From positions 1 to 12,372 of the forward strand of contig JAQVTZ010000034.1 in NCBI GenBank assembly GCA_028699795.1: a stretch of 12,372 nt of DNA, in the 5' to 3' direction. Below, piece by piece: positions 1-7,961 of this stretch. Both the position numbers and the translations under genes were made by a program. Every line of letters begins with the position of its first letter. The first letter of the stretch is position 1. The DNA is from Clostridia bacterium (GTDB lineage: Bacteria; Bacillota; Clostridia; Christensenellales; DTU072). The notes beneath the pieces were generated by a model. That model saw only the letters and a program-made list of their open reading frames with translations. It ran no database searches and had not been told where the DNA came from.

Positions 1-989
1 TATTTTACCGCGACCGCGAAGAATACAAAAACATCAAAACCATGCTGACCATACACAATATCGAGTTTCAAGGCAATATGGATAAGTTCGTCATAGGCGA
101 TGTATTCGGGTTGCCTCCTTCGCATGAACGCGTAGCGGAGTACAAGGGCGATGCCAACATGCTAAAAGCGGGGATTGAGGCATCCGATTGCGTCGTTACG
201 GTATCCCCAACCTATGCAAAAGAAATATTGGACCCATATTTTGCTTACGGTCTCGAAGGGATATTGGAAGCGCGCAAATATAAGCTGAGCGGCATTCTAA
301 ACGGCATCGATACCGAGAGATACAACCCTCTTAAAGATAAAGCCTTGTTCCAAAACTATTCCATAAAGAGTCTTGCGCGCCGCAAAAAAAACAAATACGG
401 ATTGCAAACTCTTATCGGCTTGCCGCAGGCGGACAAACCGCTTATCGGCATGGTAACGCGGTTAACAAGTCAAAAAGGTATCGACCTTTTACTGCATGTG
501 ATAGAGGATATCCTTGTCATGGATTTGCAGATTGTCATACTAGGAACGGGGGATTGGAAATACGAAAACGCCTTGCAAGACTTGGCAAAGAGGTTCCCCA
601 ATAAATTGGCGGCGTTAATCAGCTTTAGCTCCGACCTTGCATCCAAAATTTACGCAGGAAGCGATATCTTCCTTATGCCCAGCAAGTATGAGCCGTGCGG
701 ACTGTCGCAGCTTATCGCCATGCGTTACGGCTCCGTACCGATTGTCAGGGAGACGGGCGGACTAAAAGACACCGTATCCCCTTACAATCCTCAAGACGGT
801 ACGGGAACAGGCTTTACTTTCAAGACATTCGACGCTTACGATATGCTGGACGCGGTAAGACGCGCGGTGTCTGTTTACGACAACAAAGAAGAATGGAAAA
901 AGATTATACAAAACGCGATGCGAATCGATCCCTCGTGGGACAAGTCCGCGAAAGAATACATCGGGCTCTATCACGCAATAAAAGAATAA
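1..989 (+). CDS. glgA: Glycogen synthase (ADP-glucose type, GT5), 3' part
   Basis: Glycogen synthase adds glucose from ADP-glucose to the growing alpha-1,4-glucan in the cytoplasm. The frame is open from base 3 with no stop upstream, so the gene is cut by the window edge. About 328 residues are visible against roughly 475-480 for the family, so the N-terminal part with the KxGGL ADP-glucose motif is missing. The ATG at base 42 is internal: the 13 codons before it already read like GlgA and lead into the LTIHN...FQG segment. Further on are the C-terminal Rossmann domain start (GMVTRLTSQKGIDLL) and the nucleotide-sugar/catalytic block SKYEPCGLSQLIAMRYGS (from base 681) followed by RETGGLKDTV. 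The frame ends at TAA 987-989. glgP starts 29 bases downstream, consistent with a shared glycogen operon. The family call is firm; only the 5' end is unseen. Confidence 0.95.
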   Translation, partial: FYRDREEYKNIKTMLTIHNIEFQGNMDKFVIGDVFGLPPSHERVAEYKGDANMLKAGIEASDCVVTVSPTYAKEILDPYFAYGLEGILEARKYKLSGILNGIDTERYNPLKDKALFQNYSIKSLARRKKNKYGLQTLIGLPQADKPLIGMVTRLTSQKGIDLLLHVIEDILVMDLQIVILGTGDWKYENALQDLAKRFPNKLAALISFSSDLASKIYAGSDIFLMPSKYEPCGLSQLIAMRYGSVPIVRETGGLKDTVSPYNPQDGTGTGFTFKTFDAYDMLDAVRRAVSVYDNKEEWKKIIQNAMRIDPSWDKSAKEYIGLYHAIKE

Positions 990-998
990 TACCTTACG

Positions 999-1004
999 AA
1001 GGAG
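999..1004 (+). promoter_or_regulatory. Ribosome binding site of glgP
   Basis: AAGGAG lies in the glgA-glgP gap, 14 bases before the ATG at 1019. That spacing is longer than ideal, but no better start lies closer in frame. It supports 1019 over the much longer in-frame extension back to base 695, which would overlap glgA by nearly 300 bases and has no glycogen-phosphorylase-like sequence. Confidence 0.6.
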
Positions 1005-1018
1005 CACACCCAAAATCA

Positions 1019-3439
1019 ATGTTACAAATCAATAAAGAAGGACTCAAGAGTCTCATCAAACAAAAGCTTGCAGAAGTCTTCGGAGTCAAATACGACGAGG
1101 CGGGCGACAACATCATGTACCGAGCGCTTTGCCTTGTTACCAAAGATTTGCTTACCCAGAAGCGGCTGGAATTCAAAAACAGTGTCTATCGTCAGGGCGC
1201 CAAACAGGTTTACTATATGTCTATGGAATTCTTGCTTGGACGCTCGCTCAAAAATCACCTATATAATATAGGTTTGTTGGATGCCGCGGGCGGCGCGGTG
1301 TCGGAACTTGGTTATAATATAGAAAAACTAATCGAAATAGAGCCCGATGCAGGTCTCGGCAACGGCGGTTTGGGCAGGCTGGCTGCGGCGTATATGGACA
1401 GCCTTACTTCGCGCGGTTATGCGGCAGGAGGCTTCAGTATCCGCTACGATTACGGTATTTTCAAGCAAAAAATCGTAGACGGCTGGCAAATGGAAATGCC
1501 CGACGATTGGTTGCAAAACGGCGATGTTTGGCTAAACCGCCGAAGCGATGTATTCGAAGTCAAATTCGGTGGTCAGCTAGAAGAGAGCTGGGAAAACGGC
1601 CGTCTCCGTACCGAACAAAAAAACAGCACGACGATTCTCGCGATACCGTACGATATGAATATCAGCGGATACGGCAGCAATGTGATTAACACCATACGCC
1701 TTTGGAGTGCGAAAGCGCCTGTCGAACTGGATATGACTTTATTTAGCCGCGGCGAATATGTGCGGGCCATCGAAGCCAAAGCGATGGCGGAAGCGATTTC
1801 CAAGATTCTTTATCCCGCGGACAATCATATAGAAGGCAAATCTTTAAGGCTGAAACAGCAGTATTTCTTTGTTTCAGCCAGTATGCAAAGCATCCTTAAA
1901 CGGCATTTGAAGCATTACGGCACGCCCGAAAGCTTGCCGCAAAAGGTGGCGGTGCATATCAACGATACGCATCCCGCCCTTTGCGTGCCCGAATTGATGC
2001 GTTTACTATTGGACGAACACGGTTACGCATGGGAGGACGCATGGAGCATCGTTACTTCGACGGTGTCTTATACCAACCACACCGTCATGCAAGAGGCGTT
2101 GGAAAGATGGCCGCAGGACCTGTTCGAAAGATTGTTGCCGCGCATTACGCAAATCATCAAAGAAATCAATAAGCGTTTTTGCGAAGGGCTATGGAAAGTT
2201 TATCCCGGCGATTGGGAAAGAATCGCCCGCAACGCAATCGTGGGTGACGGCGAAATACGCATGGCAAACTTGTGCCTTGCGGCGTCTCATACGGTCAACG
2301 GCGTATCCGAGTTGCACAGCGATATTCTCAAAAAGATTGTTTTTGCGGATTACTATAAGGCCGCGCCTTTTAAGTTTGACAATGTCACCAACGGCATCAC
2401 ACACCGCCGCTGGGTTGCGGAAGCCAATCCTTTGCTTGCCGCTTATCTGAAAGAGCTGATAGGCGACGGGTTTTTGAAAGATGCCTGCCAATTAGAAAAA
2501 CTGATGGATTTCCGCGGCAATGCGGAAGTACTTGCGAAACTCGCCGCTATCAAACACGCCAACAAAGAGAGACTGGCAAATTATATCCAAAAAGCAAACG
2601 GTATCACCGTCAATCCGCATGCGATATTTGATGTTCAAGTCAAAAGGCTGCATGAATACAAAAGACAACTTCTTAATGCGTTGCACATCATGGACCTCTA
2701 TGCGCGTCTTAAGGACAACCCCGACTTGGATATCACTCCCAGAGTGTTCGTGTTTGGCGCGAAAGCCGCAAGCTCTTATTATATGGCAAAACTGGTGATC
2801 CGCTTGATCTATATGCTGGGGGAGACCATTAACCGTGACAAATCCATTAAAGACAAACTCAAAGTGGTCTTTCTCGAAAACTACCGCGTCAGTCTTGCCG
2901 AGCTCATTATGCCCGCTACCAATATTTCCGAGCAAATCAGTATCGCCGGCAAAGAGGCAAGCGGAACGGGCAATATGAAGTTTATGATTAACGGGGCGGT
3001 CACCATGGGGACAATGGATGGCGCCAATGTAGAAATTTTCGAGCGTGTAGGCGCCGATAATATCTTTATTTTCGGGCTAAAAGCAGATGAAGTCGAAAAA
3101 CTCAGACCCCGTTATCACCCTTCGGAATACTACTCTAACGACGCGCGGATTCATAAAATTATCGATACGCTTCGCGCGGGAGTAAACGGTGTCGGGTTCG
3201 GTGAAATTGCCGACAGTCTCGTTGTGGGTCATTGCGGCTGTGCGGACCCGTATATGGTACTTGCCGATTTTTCGGCATATGCCGAAGCGCAAAGCAAAGC
3301 GGATAAAACCTATAAAGATTTCACAAAATTCAACACGATGTCACTTGTCAATATCGCCAAAGCAGGCTTTTTTGCCGCTGACCGCAGTGTGGAAGAGTAC
3401 GCTAAAAGGATTTGGAAATTGCCTACGATAAAAGAATAG
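1019..3439 (+). CDS. glgP: Glycogen phosphorylase (GT35)
   Basis: This PLP-dependent enzyme releases glucose-1-phosphate from the non-reducing ends of glycogen by phosphorolysis in the cytoplasm. The 806-residue product matches the usual bacterial length of about 800-815. Visible hallmarks are GLGNGGLGRLAAAYMDSL (residues 112-129), HINDTHPAL (from 313) in the catalytic core, and the PLP-lysine signature EASGTGNMKF (646-655), in which K654 should form the Schiff base. The frame stays open upstream to about base 695, but that stretch is the shadow of glgA. The ATG at 1019 begins MLQINKEGLKSLIKQK, which looks like a normal phosphorylase N-terminus. It lies 29 bases after glgA, so synthesis and breakdown of the same polymer are co-transcribed. 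It could act on maltodextrins instead of glycogen (MalP-like); glgA next door favours glycogen. Confidence 0.96.
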   Translation: MLQINKEGLKSLIKQKLAEVFGVKYDEAGDNIMYRALCLVTKDLLTQKRLEFKNSVYRQGAKQVYYMSMEFLLGRSLKNHLYNIGLLDAAGGAVSELGYNIEKLIEIEPDAGLGNGGLGRLAAAYMDSLTSRGYAAGGFSIRYDYGIFKQKIVDGWQMEMPDDWLQNGDVWLNRRSDVFEVKFGGQLEESWENGRLRTEQKNSTTILAIPYDMNISGYGSNVINTIRLWSAKAPVELDMTLFSRGEYVRAIEAKAMAEAISKILYPADNHIEGKSLRLKQQYFFVSASMQSILKRHLKHYGTPESLPQKVAVHINDTHPALCVPELMRLLLDEHGYAWEDAWSIVTSTVSYTNHTVMQEALERWPQDLFERLLPRITQIIKEINKRFCEGLWKVYPGDWERIARNAIVGDGEIRMANLCLAASHTVNGVSELHSDILKKIVFADYYKAAPFKFDNVTNGITHRRWVAEANPLLAAYLKELIGDGFLKDACQLEKLMDFRGNAEVLAKLAAIKHANKERLANYIQKANGITVNPHAIFDVQVKRLHEYKRQLLNALHIMDLYARLKDNPDLDITPRVFVFGAKAASSYYMAKLVIRLIYMLGETINRDKSIKDKLKVVFLENYRVSLAELIMPATNISEQISIAGKEASGTGNMKFMINGAVTMGTMDGANVEIFERVGADNIFIFGLKADEVEKLRPRYHPSEYYSNDARIHKIIDTLRAGVNGVGFGEIADSLVVGHCGCADPYMVLADFSAYAEAQSKADKTYKDFTKFNTMSLVNIAKAGFFAADRSVEEYAKRIWKLPTIKE

Positions 3440-3718
3440 CTCTTAGGGGCCCCGTATTTTGGAGTTTTCTGTATATTGGAACAACCAAACCACGCGAACG
3501 ATTGTTAAGCGCAAAGTCAGAAAAAAACTATGTAAATTGTTTATAATGTGCGCTTATAAGATATGATTTCAATATTGATATATGGTAGAATACCTAATGA
3601 AATTGCTTCAATATAAAAAGCGAACACTTTAGGCAAAATTCGTCAATTTGAATTACATATAAAGTATTTGCTAAAGATATTGGAACGATAAATTTGCGGT
3701 TTATCCATTAGGAAAAAT
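3440..3718. other. AT-rich intergenic region upstream of the uxuA operon
   Basis: These 279 bases hold no credible gene. They are visibly richer in A and T than the glycogen genes before them. GGGGCCCC (3446-3453) sits just after the glgP stop but has no loop and no T-run, so it is not a convincing terminator. Candidate promoter pieces include TATAAT at 3542-3547 without a good -35 box, and TTGAAT at 3648-3653 about 18 bases from the weak TAAAGA at 3672. Two dyad symmetries are present: the inverted repeat listed separately, and TCAATATTGA (3569-3578). The region probably carries the glgP transcript end and the promoter/operator of the five-gene cluster, but I cannot fix the exact elements. 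Confidence 0.5.
3506..3556. repeat. Inverted repeat with 8-base arms in the uxuA upstream region
   Basis: TAAGCGCA (3506-3513) and TGCGCTTA (3549-3556) are exact reverse complements separated by 35 bases. The spacer contains a TATAAT-like hexamer at 3542-3547. The wide spacing fits a pair of half-sites or two operator copies better than a stem-loop. Arms of eight bases can arise by chance in an AT-rich gap, so the regulatory reading is tentative. Confidence 0.35.
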
Positions 3719-4789
3719 ATGAAAATGGTCTTTAGGTGGTTCGGAAAGAACCACGATTGTATTTCTTTAGATTATATCAGACAAATACCCTCAGTAACGG
3801 GTATTGTTACCTCTCTTATGGATGTCAAGGCGGGTGAGATCTGGACTCAGGCACAAATATCAGCCGTCAAGGATTATGTGAAGAGTTTTAACTTAGGAAT
3901 GGAAGTGATCGAGAGTGTCAATATACACGAAGACATAAAAACGGGTCTCGGCAAACGCGATTTCTATATCGAAAATTATATCAAAACAATTAAAAACCTT
4001 TCCACAGTCGGCGTAAAATGTATTTGTTATAATTTTATGCCGGTATTTGATTGGTTGCGTACCGACCTTTACCATCCGATGGCAGACGGTTCCTCGGCAA
4101 TGTACTATGACCGCGCTTATATCGATGCCGTAGAAGATACCTCCACCCTTATACAAGGTATTCAAGAAAACAGCAACGGTTTTTCGCTACCCGGTTGGGA
4201 GCCGGAACGACTAGCAGAAATACAAAGTCTTTTTGAAATCTATAAGCACATTGATGAGGAAAAACTTTTTGAAAATCTTCAATATTTCTTAAAAGCAATT
4301 ATTCCCGTATGTGAGAAATGCGATATCAAAATGGCAATACATCCCGACGATCCTCCATGGAACATTTTCGGACTTCCGCGTATCATAACATCTGAAAAGA
4401 ATCTGCAAAGAGTGGTGAGGTTGGTCAACAGCCCATGCAACTGCGTCACGCTGTGTAGCGGCTCGCTTGGGGCAAACCCCGAAAACGACATCCCTAAAAC
4501 AATCCGGTCTTTAGGCGACCGAATTGCCTTTGCTCATGTACGGAACATAAAACATGAAAAAGGTGGCAATTTCGGCGAAGTGTCCCATTTGTCGAGTGAC
4601 GGCTCGCTGGATCTTTACGAAATAATGAAAGCCTACCACGACATCGGTTTTACTGGTTATATCCGTCCCGATCACGGGCGTATGATTTGGAACGAAAGGG
4701 GGAGACCCGGATATGGCTTGTATGACAGAGCGCTCGGTATTGCCTATCTAAACGGATTGATAGAAGCGATAAGAAAAAATAATAAGTAA
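3719..4789 (+). CDS. uxuA: D-mannonate dehydratase
   Basis: UxuA removes water from D-mannonate to give 2-keto-3-deoxy-D-gluconate, in the cytoplasm, as part of glucuronate breakdown. The 356-residue length is typical for the Gram-positive form. The start reads MKMVFRWFG, matching the family N-terminus. The likely metal ligands are present in the expected order: H208 in MAIHPDDPPW, C246 in VTLCSGSLGANPEND, H273 in IAFAHVRNIK and D318 in IRPDHGRMIW. The assignment of these as Mn2+ ligands rests on recalled structures of the family. The ATG at 3719 follows AGG (3710-3712) by six bases; an in-frame ATG at 3725 is a possible alternative. This is the first gene of the cluster, with an SDR mannonate oxidoreductase 14 bases downstream. 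No uronate isomerase or KDG kinase/aldolase is nearby. Confidence 0.95.
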   Translation: MKMVFRWFGKNHDCISLDYIRQIPSVTGIVTSLMDVKAGEIWTQAQISAVKDYVKSFNLGMEVIESVNIHEDIKTGLGKRDFYIENYIKTIKNLSTVGVKCICYNFMPVFDWLRTDLYHPMADGSSAMYYDRAYIDAVEDTSTLIQGIQENSNGFSLPGWEPERLAEIQSLFEIYKHIDEEKLFENLQYFLKAIIPVCEKCDIKMAIHPDDPPWNIFGLPRIITSEKNLQRVVRLVNSPCNCVTLCSGSLGANPENDIPKTIRSLGDRIAFAHVRNIKHEKGGNFGEVSHLSSDGSLDLYEIMKAYHDIGFTGYIRPDHGRMIWNERGRPGYGLYDRALGIAYLNGLIEAIRKNNK

Positions 4790-4803
4790 TCGGAGGATAA
4801 ATC

Positions 4804-5616
4804 ATGTTTCAGAATAAAGTTGCCGTCATTACTGGAGGCGGCGGAGTTTTATGCTCTGAGTTTGCATCAATGCTTGCTCATGAGGGCGCGAAAGTCGCGG
4901 TTTTGGACATCAACAAGGCGGCCGCAGATAAAGTTTCGGACAGAATAAACGAAGCGGGCGGAAAAGCTATAGGTGTAGGATGCAATGTGTTGTCTTTCGA
5001 AAGTGTATCGAAGGCTGCCGAGATCGTTGAAGAGCAACTAGGCAAATGCGACTTTCTTATTAACGGCGCAGGGGGAAACAACCCAAAGGGAACAACCGAT
5101 GAAGAAACTTACAGAGAAGGCGTCAAAAGCTTTTTCGACCTTGACCCAGAGGGCTTCCGATTTGTATTAGACCTAAATATTAACGGCACAGTCATTCCAA
5201 CACAGGTTTTTGCCCGTCATATGATTGACAGAGTCGGTAGCAGTATTATCAACATTTCTTCTATGAGCGCGCCCAGTCCAATGACAAGGGTGCCGGCATA
5301 CAGCGCCGCCAAAGCAGGCGTAAGTAATTTTACCCAATGGCTTGCCGTATATTTTGCGTCGTCAAGTATTCGGGTAAATGCTATCGCTCCTGGTTTTTTA
5401 GTGACGAATCAAAATAAGGAGTTGCTCCTCACGAAAGACGGAAGTTTAACGGGAAGAGGACAAAAAATTATTTCGCATACGCCTATGCGCAGGTTTGGTG
5501 AGCCATCGGAACTTCTCGGCGCGCTCAAGTTCTTACTAGATTATGAACAATCGGGTTTTATTACTGGGATTGTTTTGCCTGTTGACGGCGGTTTTTTGGC
5601 TTACAGCGGCGTATAA
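4804..5616 (+). CDS. SDR-family D-mannonate oxidoreductase (fructuronate reductase), UxuB/YjmF-like
   Basis: This is a short-chain dehydrogenase of 270 residues. By context it interconverts D-fructuronate and D-mannonate with NAD(P)H, feeding the UxuA encoded just upstream. The glycine-rich nucleotide loop is TGGGGVLCS (10-18), a variant I associate with the mannonate oxidoreductase branch, in place of the common TGxxxGxG. NGAGG is at 87-91, the catalytic serine is in NISSMS (about 153), and the YxxxK pair is Y166/K170. The C-terminus PVDGGFLAYSGV is typical of SDRs. An insertion around residues 92-118 (GNNPKGTTDE onwards) is also what I expect for this branch. The start has a strong site, GGAGG at 4792-4796, seven bases before the ATG. 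E. coli UxuB belongs to a different, larger dehydrogenase family, so the symbol is withheld. A gluconate 5-dehydrogenase-like activity is the main alternative. Confidence 0.85.
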   Translation: MFQNKVAVITGGGGVLCSEFASMLAHEGAKVAVLDINKAAADKVSDRINEAGGKAIGVGCNVLSFESVSKAAEIVEEQLGKCDFLINGAGGNNPKGTTDEETYREGVKSFFDLDPEGFRFVLDLNINGTVIPTQVFARHMIDRVGSSIINISSMSAPSPMTRVPAYSAAKAGVSNFTQWLAVYFASSSIRVNAIAPGFLVTNQNKELLLTKDGSLTGRGQKIISHTPMRRFGEPSELLGALKFLLDYEQSGFITGIVLPVDGGFLAYSGV

Positions 5617-5659
5617 TACGGTAAATATAACATATTTAAATTGAACGGAGAAAATCAGC

Positions 5660-6805
5660 ATGCTTAATATAGCAATTATTGGAACAGGCAAAATTTCACC
5701 CATGCATATCGCTGCCTATCTTAAATTTCCAAAACGCTGCAAGATTGTTGCGCTTGTGGATATCTATCCCGAAAAAGCAGAACTCAAAAAGAAAGAATTC
5801 AATTTAGACTGCGAAGTTTTAGATTCTCATAAAAAATTACTCGGCAGGAAAGACATTGACCTTGTAAGTATCTGCACTCCGCCGTATGTTCATTGCGAAA
5901 TTGCGAAAGACTTTTTAGATGACGGAAAAAATGTGATTATTGAAAAGCCGATGGCGGCATCGCTTGAAGAATGCGATATCATTTTAGACGCGGCAAAAAA
6001 AAGCGGAACTGTGCTATCTGTGATTTCTCAAAACCGTTTCAAAAATCCGATTTGGAAACTTAAAAAGATGTTAGAATCTGGAGTTGCAGGAAAGGTTTTG
6101 CACGCTCAGGTAGACAGCTTTTGGTGGCGCGGTCATTGTTACTATGATCTTTGGTGGCGTGGCACTTGGGAAAAGGAAAACGGCGGGTGCACATTAAATC
6201 ACGCAGTGCACCACATTGATATATTAAATTGGATGATGAACGGTTTGCCAGAAAAGGTAAGCGCATTTATGACCAATGTATCGCACGATAATTCCGAGGT
6301 GGAGGATTTATCTTCAGCTGTTTTGCGGTATCAAGGAGGAGCTATCGGGAATTTAACAAGTTCTGTTGTGCATCACGGCGAAAAACAACAGGTTATCCTA
6401 CAATGTGAAAAAGCCGTATTGTCGGCGCCGTGGGAACCAGTTTGCTGTACATCGCGAGAAGATGGTTTTCCTGTTATCGATAAGGAATTTAAAAAGAAAC
6501 TTCAGCGTACATACAAAGCCATCCCTGACTTAAAATTCGAAGGACATACCGCTCAGATTGAGAATGTAATTACCGCAATTGAAAAAGAGGAACCTCCGAT
6601 TGTTACGGGATACGACGGTAAGCGTGCGTTAGAGTTGATTTTTGCTGTCTATAAAGCAGGCGCACAAGAAGAAATCATCAACTTGCCGATCAATGTGGAC
6701 GACGCTTTTTATACGCAGGAAGGCATATTAAATGCGGTTCCGCGCTTTCATAAAAAGAGCGGTTTTATCGAAAATTTTGATAACGATTTAAAGATTAAAA
6801 GTTAA
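5660..6805 (+). CDS. Gfo/Idh/MocA-family oxidoreductase 1
   Basis: The product is a 381-residue NAD(P)-dependent sugar oxidoreductase of the Gfo/Idh/MocA fold, probably cytoplasmic as no signal peptide is seen. The Rossmann start is IAIIGTGKISPMH (4-16). ICTPPYVH follows, and VIIEKPMAAS carries the family EKP motif, with K96 the expected catalytic lysine. The substrate domain has GGCTLNHAVHHIDIL (175-189) with H181, H184/H185 and D187 where family members place their active-site histidine and aspartate. Unusual aromatic blocks FWWRG (154-158) and WWRGTW (165-170) precede it and may line the sugar pocket. The start is preceded by GGAG (5647-5650), nine bases away. It sits between the mannonate oxidoreductase and a second, quite different member of the same superfamily. 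The substrate cannot be read from sequence; candidates are a hexose, a hexuronate or a glycoside hydroxyl. Confidence 0.9.
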   Translation: MLNIAIIGTGKISPMHIAAYLKFPKRCKIVALVDIYPEKAELKKKEFNLDCEVLDSHKKLLGRKDIDLVSICTPPYVHCEIAKDFLDDGKNVIIEKPMAASLEECDIILDAAKKSGTVLSVISQNRFKNPIWKLKKMLESGVAGKVLHAQVDSFWWRGHCYYDLWWRGTWEKENGGCTLNHAVHHIDILNWMMNGLPEKVSAFMTNVSHDNSEVEDLSSAVLRYQGGAIGNLTSSVVHHGEKQQVILQCEKAVLSAPWEPVCCTSREDGFPVIDKEFKKKLQRTYKAIPDLKFEGHTAQIENVITAIEKEEPPIVTGYDGKRALELIFAVYKAGAQEEIINLPINVDDAFYTQEGILNAVPRFHKKSGFIENFDNDLKIKS

Positions 6806-6827
6806 GGAATGTAGGAGAAAAGTCAAT

Positions 6828-7898
6828 ATGAGCAAAGATGGAATGAATTACGCGCCAAAAGGCAAATCCAGTCGCGTATGTAAAAGCGGAGATTTTGTAT
6901 TTTCGGTTATCGGGCTTGACCATGGGCATATTTTTGGCATGACAAACGGCTTATTAGAAGCGGGGGCAAAAATCAAATATGTTTTTGACCCGGATGAAAA
7001 AAAAGTTGCGTCCTTTGTTAAAAAGTATCCTGGGGCAGTCGCGGTAAAGGATGAACGGTTTGTCTTAGATGACAAAGAGTCCCTCATGGTTGCGGGAGCG
7101 TGTATTCCGGGCGACAGATGCGCTTTGGGGATGCGCGTTATGTCTTGCGGCAAGCATTATTTTACGGACAAGGCGCCGCTGACAACGCTGGAACAATTAG
7201 AATGCGCAAAGAAAAAGGTCGTTGAAACGGGCAAGAAGTATATGGTATATTACAGCGAACGATTGCATGTCGAAAGCGCGGTATTTGCCGGGCAATTGAT
7301 TGATGAGGGCGCTATCGGCAAGGTTTTACAAGTGATAGGCCTTGGTCCGCATCGTATTGATGCGCCCAAAAGACCAGATTGGTTCTTTAAAAAAGAAAGA
7401 TACGGCGGAATATTATGCGATATAGGCAGTCATCAGATTGAACAGTATCTGCATTACGCCAAAGAAGATGATGCCGAGGTTGTAAGCAGTCAGATAGCCA
7501 ACTACAACCATCCCGAGCATCCTGAATTGGATGATTTCGGTGATGTTCAACTTAGGGGTAAGAACGGCACAACGAACTATTTTAGGGTGGACTGGTTCAC
7601 GCCGAACGCATTAAGGACATGGGGCGACGGCCGTACAATCATTTTAGGCACGAACGGATATATTGAAATCCGGAAGTACACCGATATTGGAATTCGGCGC
7701 GGTGGAGACAATGTTTATCTCGTCAATGACAAAACAGAAAAGCGGTTTAAGGTCGCAGGCAAGGTCGGTTATCCTTTTTTCGGGCAACTAATTAAAGATA
7801 TCTTAGAAGATACTGATAACGCGATGACACAAACTCATGCTTTTAAAGCGGCAGAGCTGAGCATTAAGGCTCAAAATCAAGCTGTGAAAATAAAATAA
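6828..7898 (+). CDS. Gfo/Idh/MocA-family oxidoreductase 2, divergent subfamily
   Basis: This 356-residue protein is a second Gfo/Idh/MocA-type dehydrogenase, not a recent duplicate of the upstream one. About 22 residues precede the first Rossmann strand, FVFSVIGLDHGHIFGM (23-38), where the usual GxGxxG loop reads GLDHGH. The EKP motif is replaced by TDKAP (113-117), keeping the probable catalytic lysine K115 but with aspartate for glutamate. The substrate domain shows GLGPHRIDAPKRPDWFF (171-187) and GGILCDIGSHQIEQ (193-206), with D198 and H202 as likely active-site residues. The ATG at 6828 has AGGAGA (6813-6818) nine bases upstream; the in-frame ATG at 6843 is less well placed. The gap to the previous stop is 22 bases, so the two are translated from one message. 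The reaction is unknown; a pair of such enzymes could oxidise and re-reduce different positions of one sugar. Confidence 0.85.
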   Translation: MSKDGMNYAPKGKSSRVCKSGDFVFSVIGLDHGHIFGMTNGLLEAGAKIKYVFDPDEKKVASFVKKYPGAVAVKDERFVLDDKESLMVAGACIPGDRCALGMRVMSCGKHYFTDKAPLTTLEQLECAKKKVVETGKKYMVYYSERLHVESAVFAGQLIDEGAIGKVLQVIGLGPHRIDAPKRPDWFFKKERYGGILCDIGSHQIEQYLHYAKEDDAEVVSSQIANYNHPEHPELDDFGDVQLRGKNGTTNYFRVDWFTPNALRTWGDGRTIILGTNGYIEIRKYTDIGIRRGGDNVYLVNDKTEKRFKVAGKVGYPFFGQLIKDILEDTDNAMTQTHAFKAAELSIKAQNQAVKIK

Positions 7899-7904
7899 CA
7901 ATCA

Positions 7905-7916
7905 ACAAGGCCTTGT
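7905..7916. repeat. Perfect 12-base palindrome upstream of the GH92 gene
   Basis: ACAAGGCCTTGT reads identically on both strands and sits seven bases after the stop of the preceding gene, in the longest gap (63 bases) inside the cluster. It could be a protein-binding dyad or a weak processing hairpin. A 12-base palindrome is expected a few times by chance in 12 kb, so the location is the main reason for listing it. Confidence 0.35.
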
Positions 7917-7961
7917 GCGCAGAAAATGTTTCGCGACGAACAGGCAAAATAGGTAGGTATT

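Noticed and set aside
695..1018. Upstream extension of the glgP reading frame overlapping glgA
   Set aside because: The translation is arginine-rich and unlike any phosphorylase N-terminus, it lies over well-conserved glgA codons, and ATG 1019 with AAGGAG upstream gives the normal protein length.
2492..2935. Antisense open frame of 147 codons inside glgP
   Set aside because: It lies entirely over conserved glgP codons, has no ribosome binding site or recognisable domain, and is a shadow frame.
3446..3453. GGGGCCCC after glgP as an intrinsic terminator
   Set aside because: It is a palindrome with no room for a loop and is not followed by a T-run; no stable stem was found around it.
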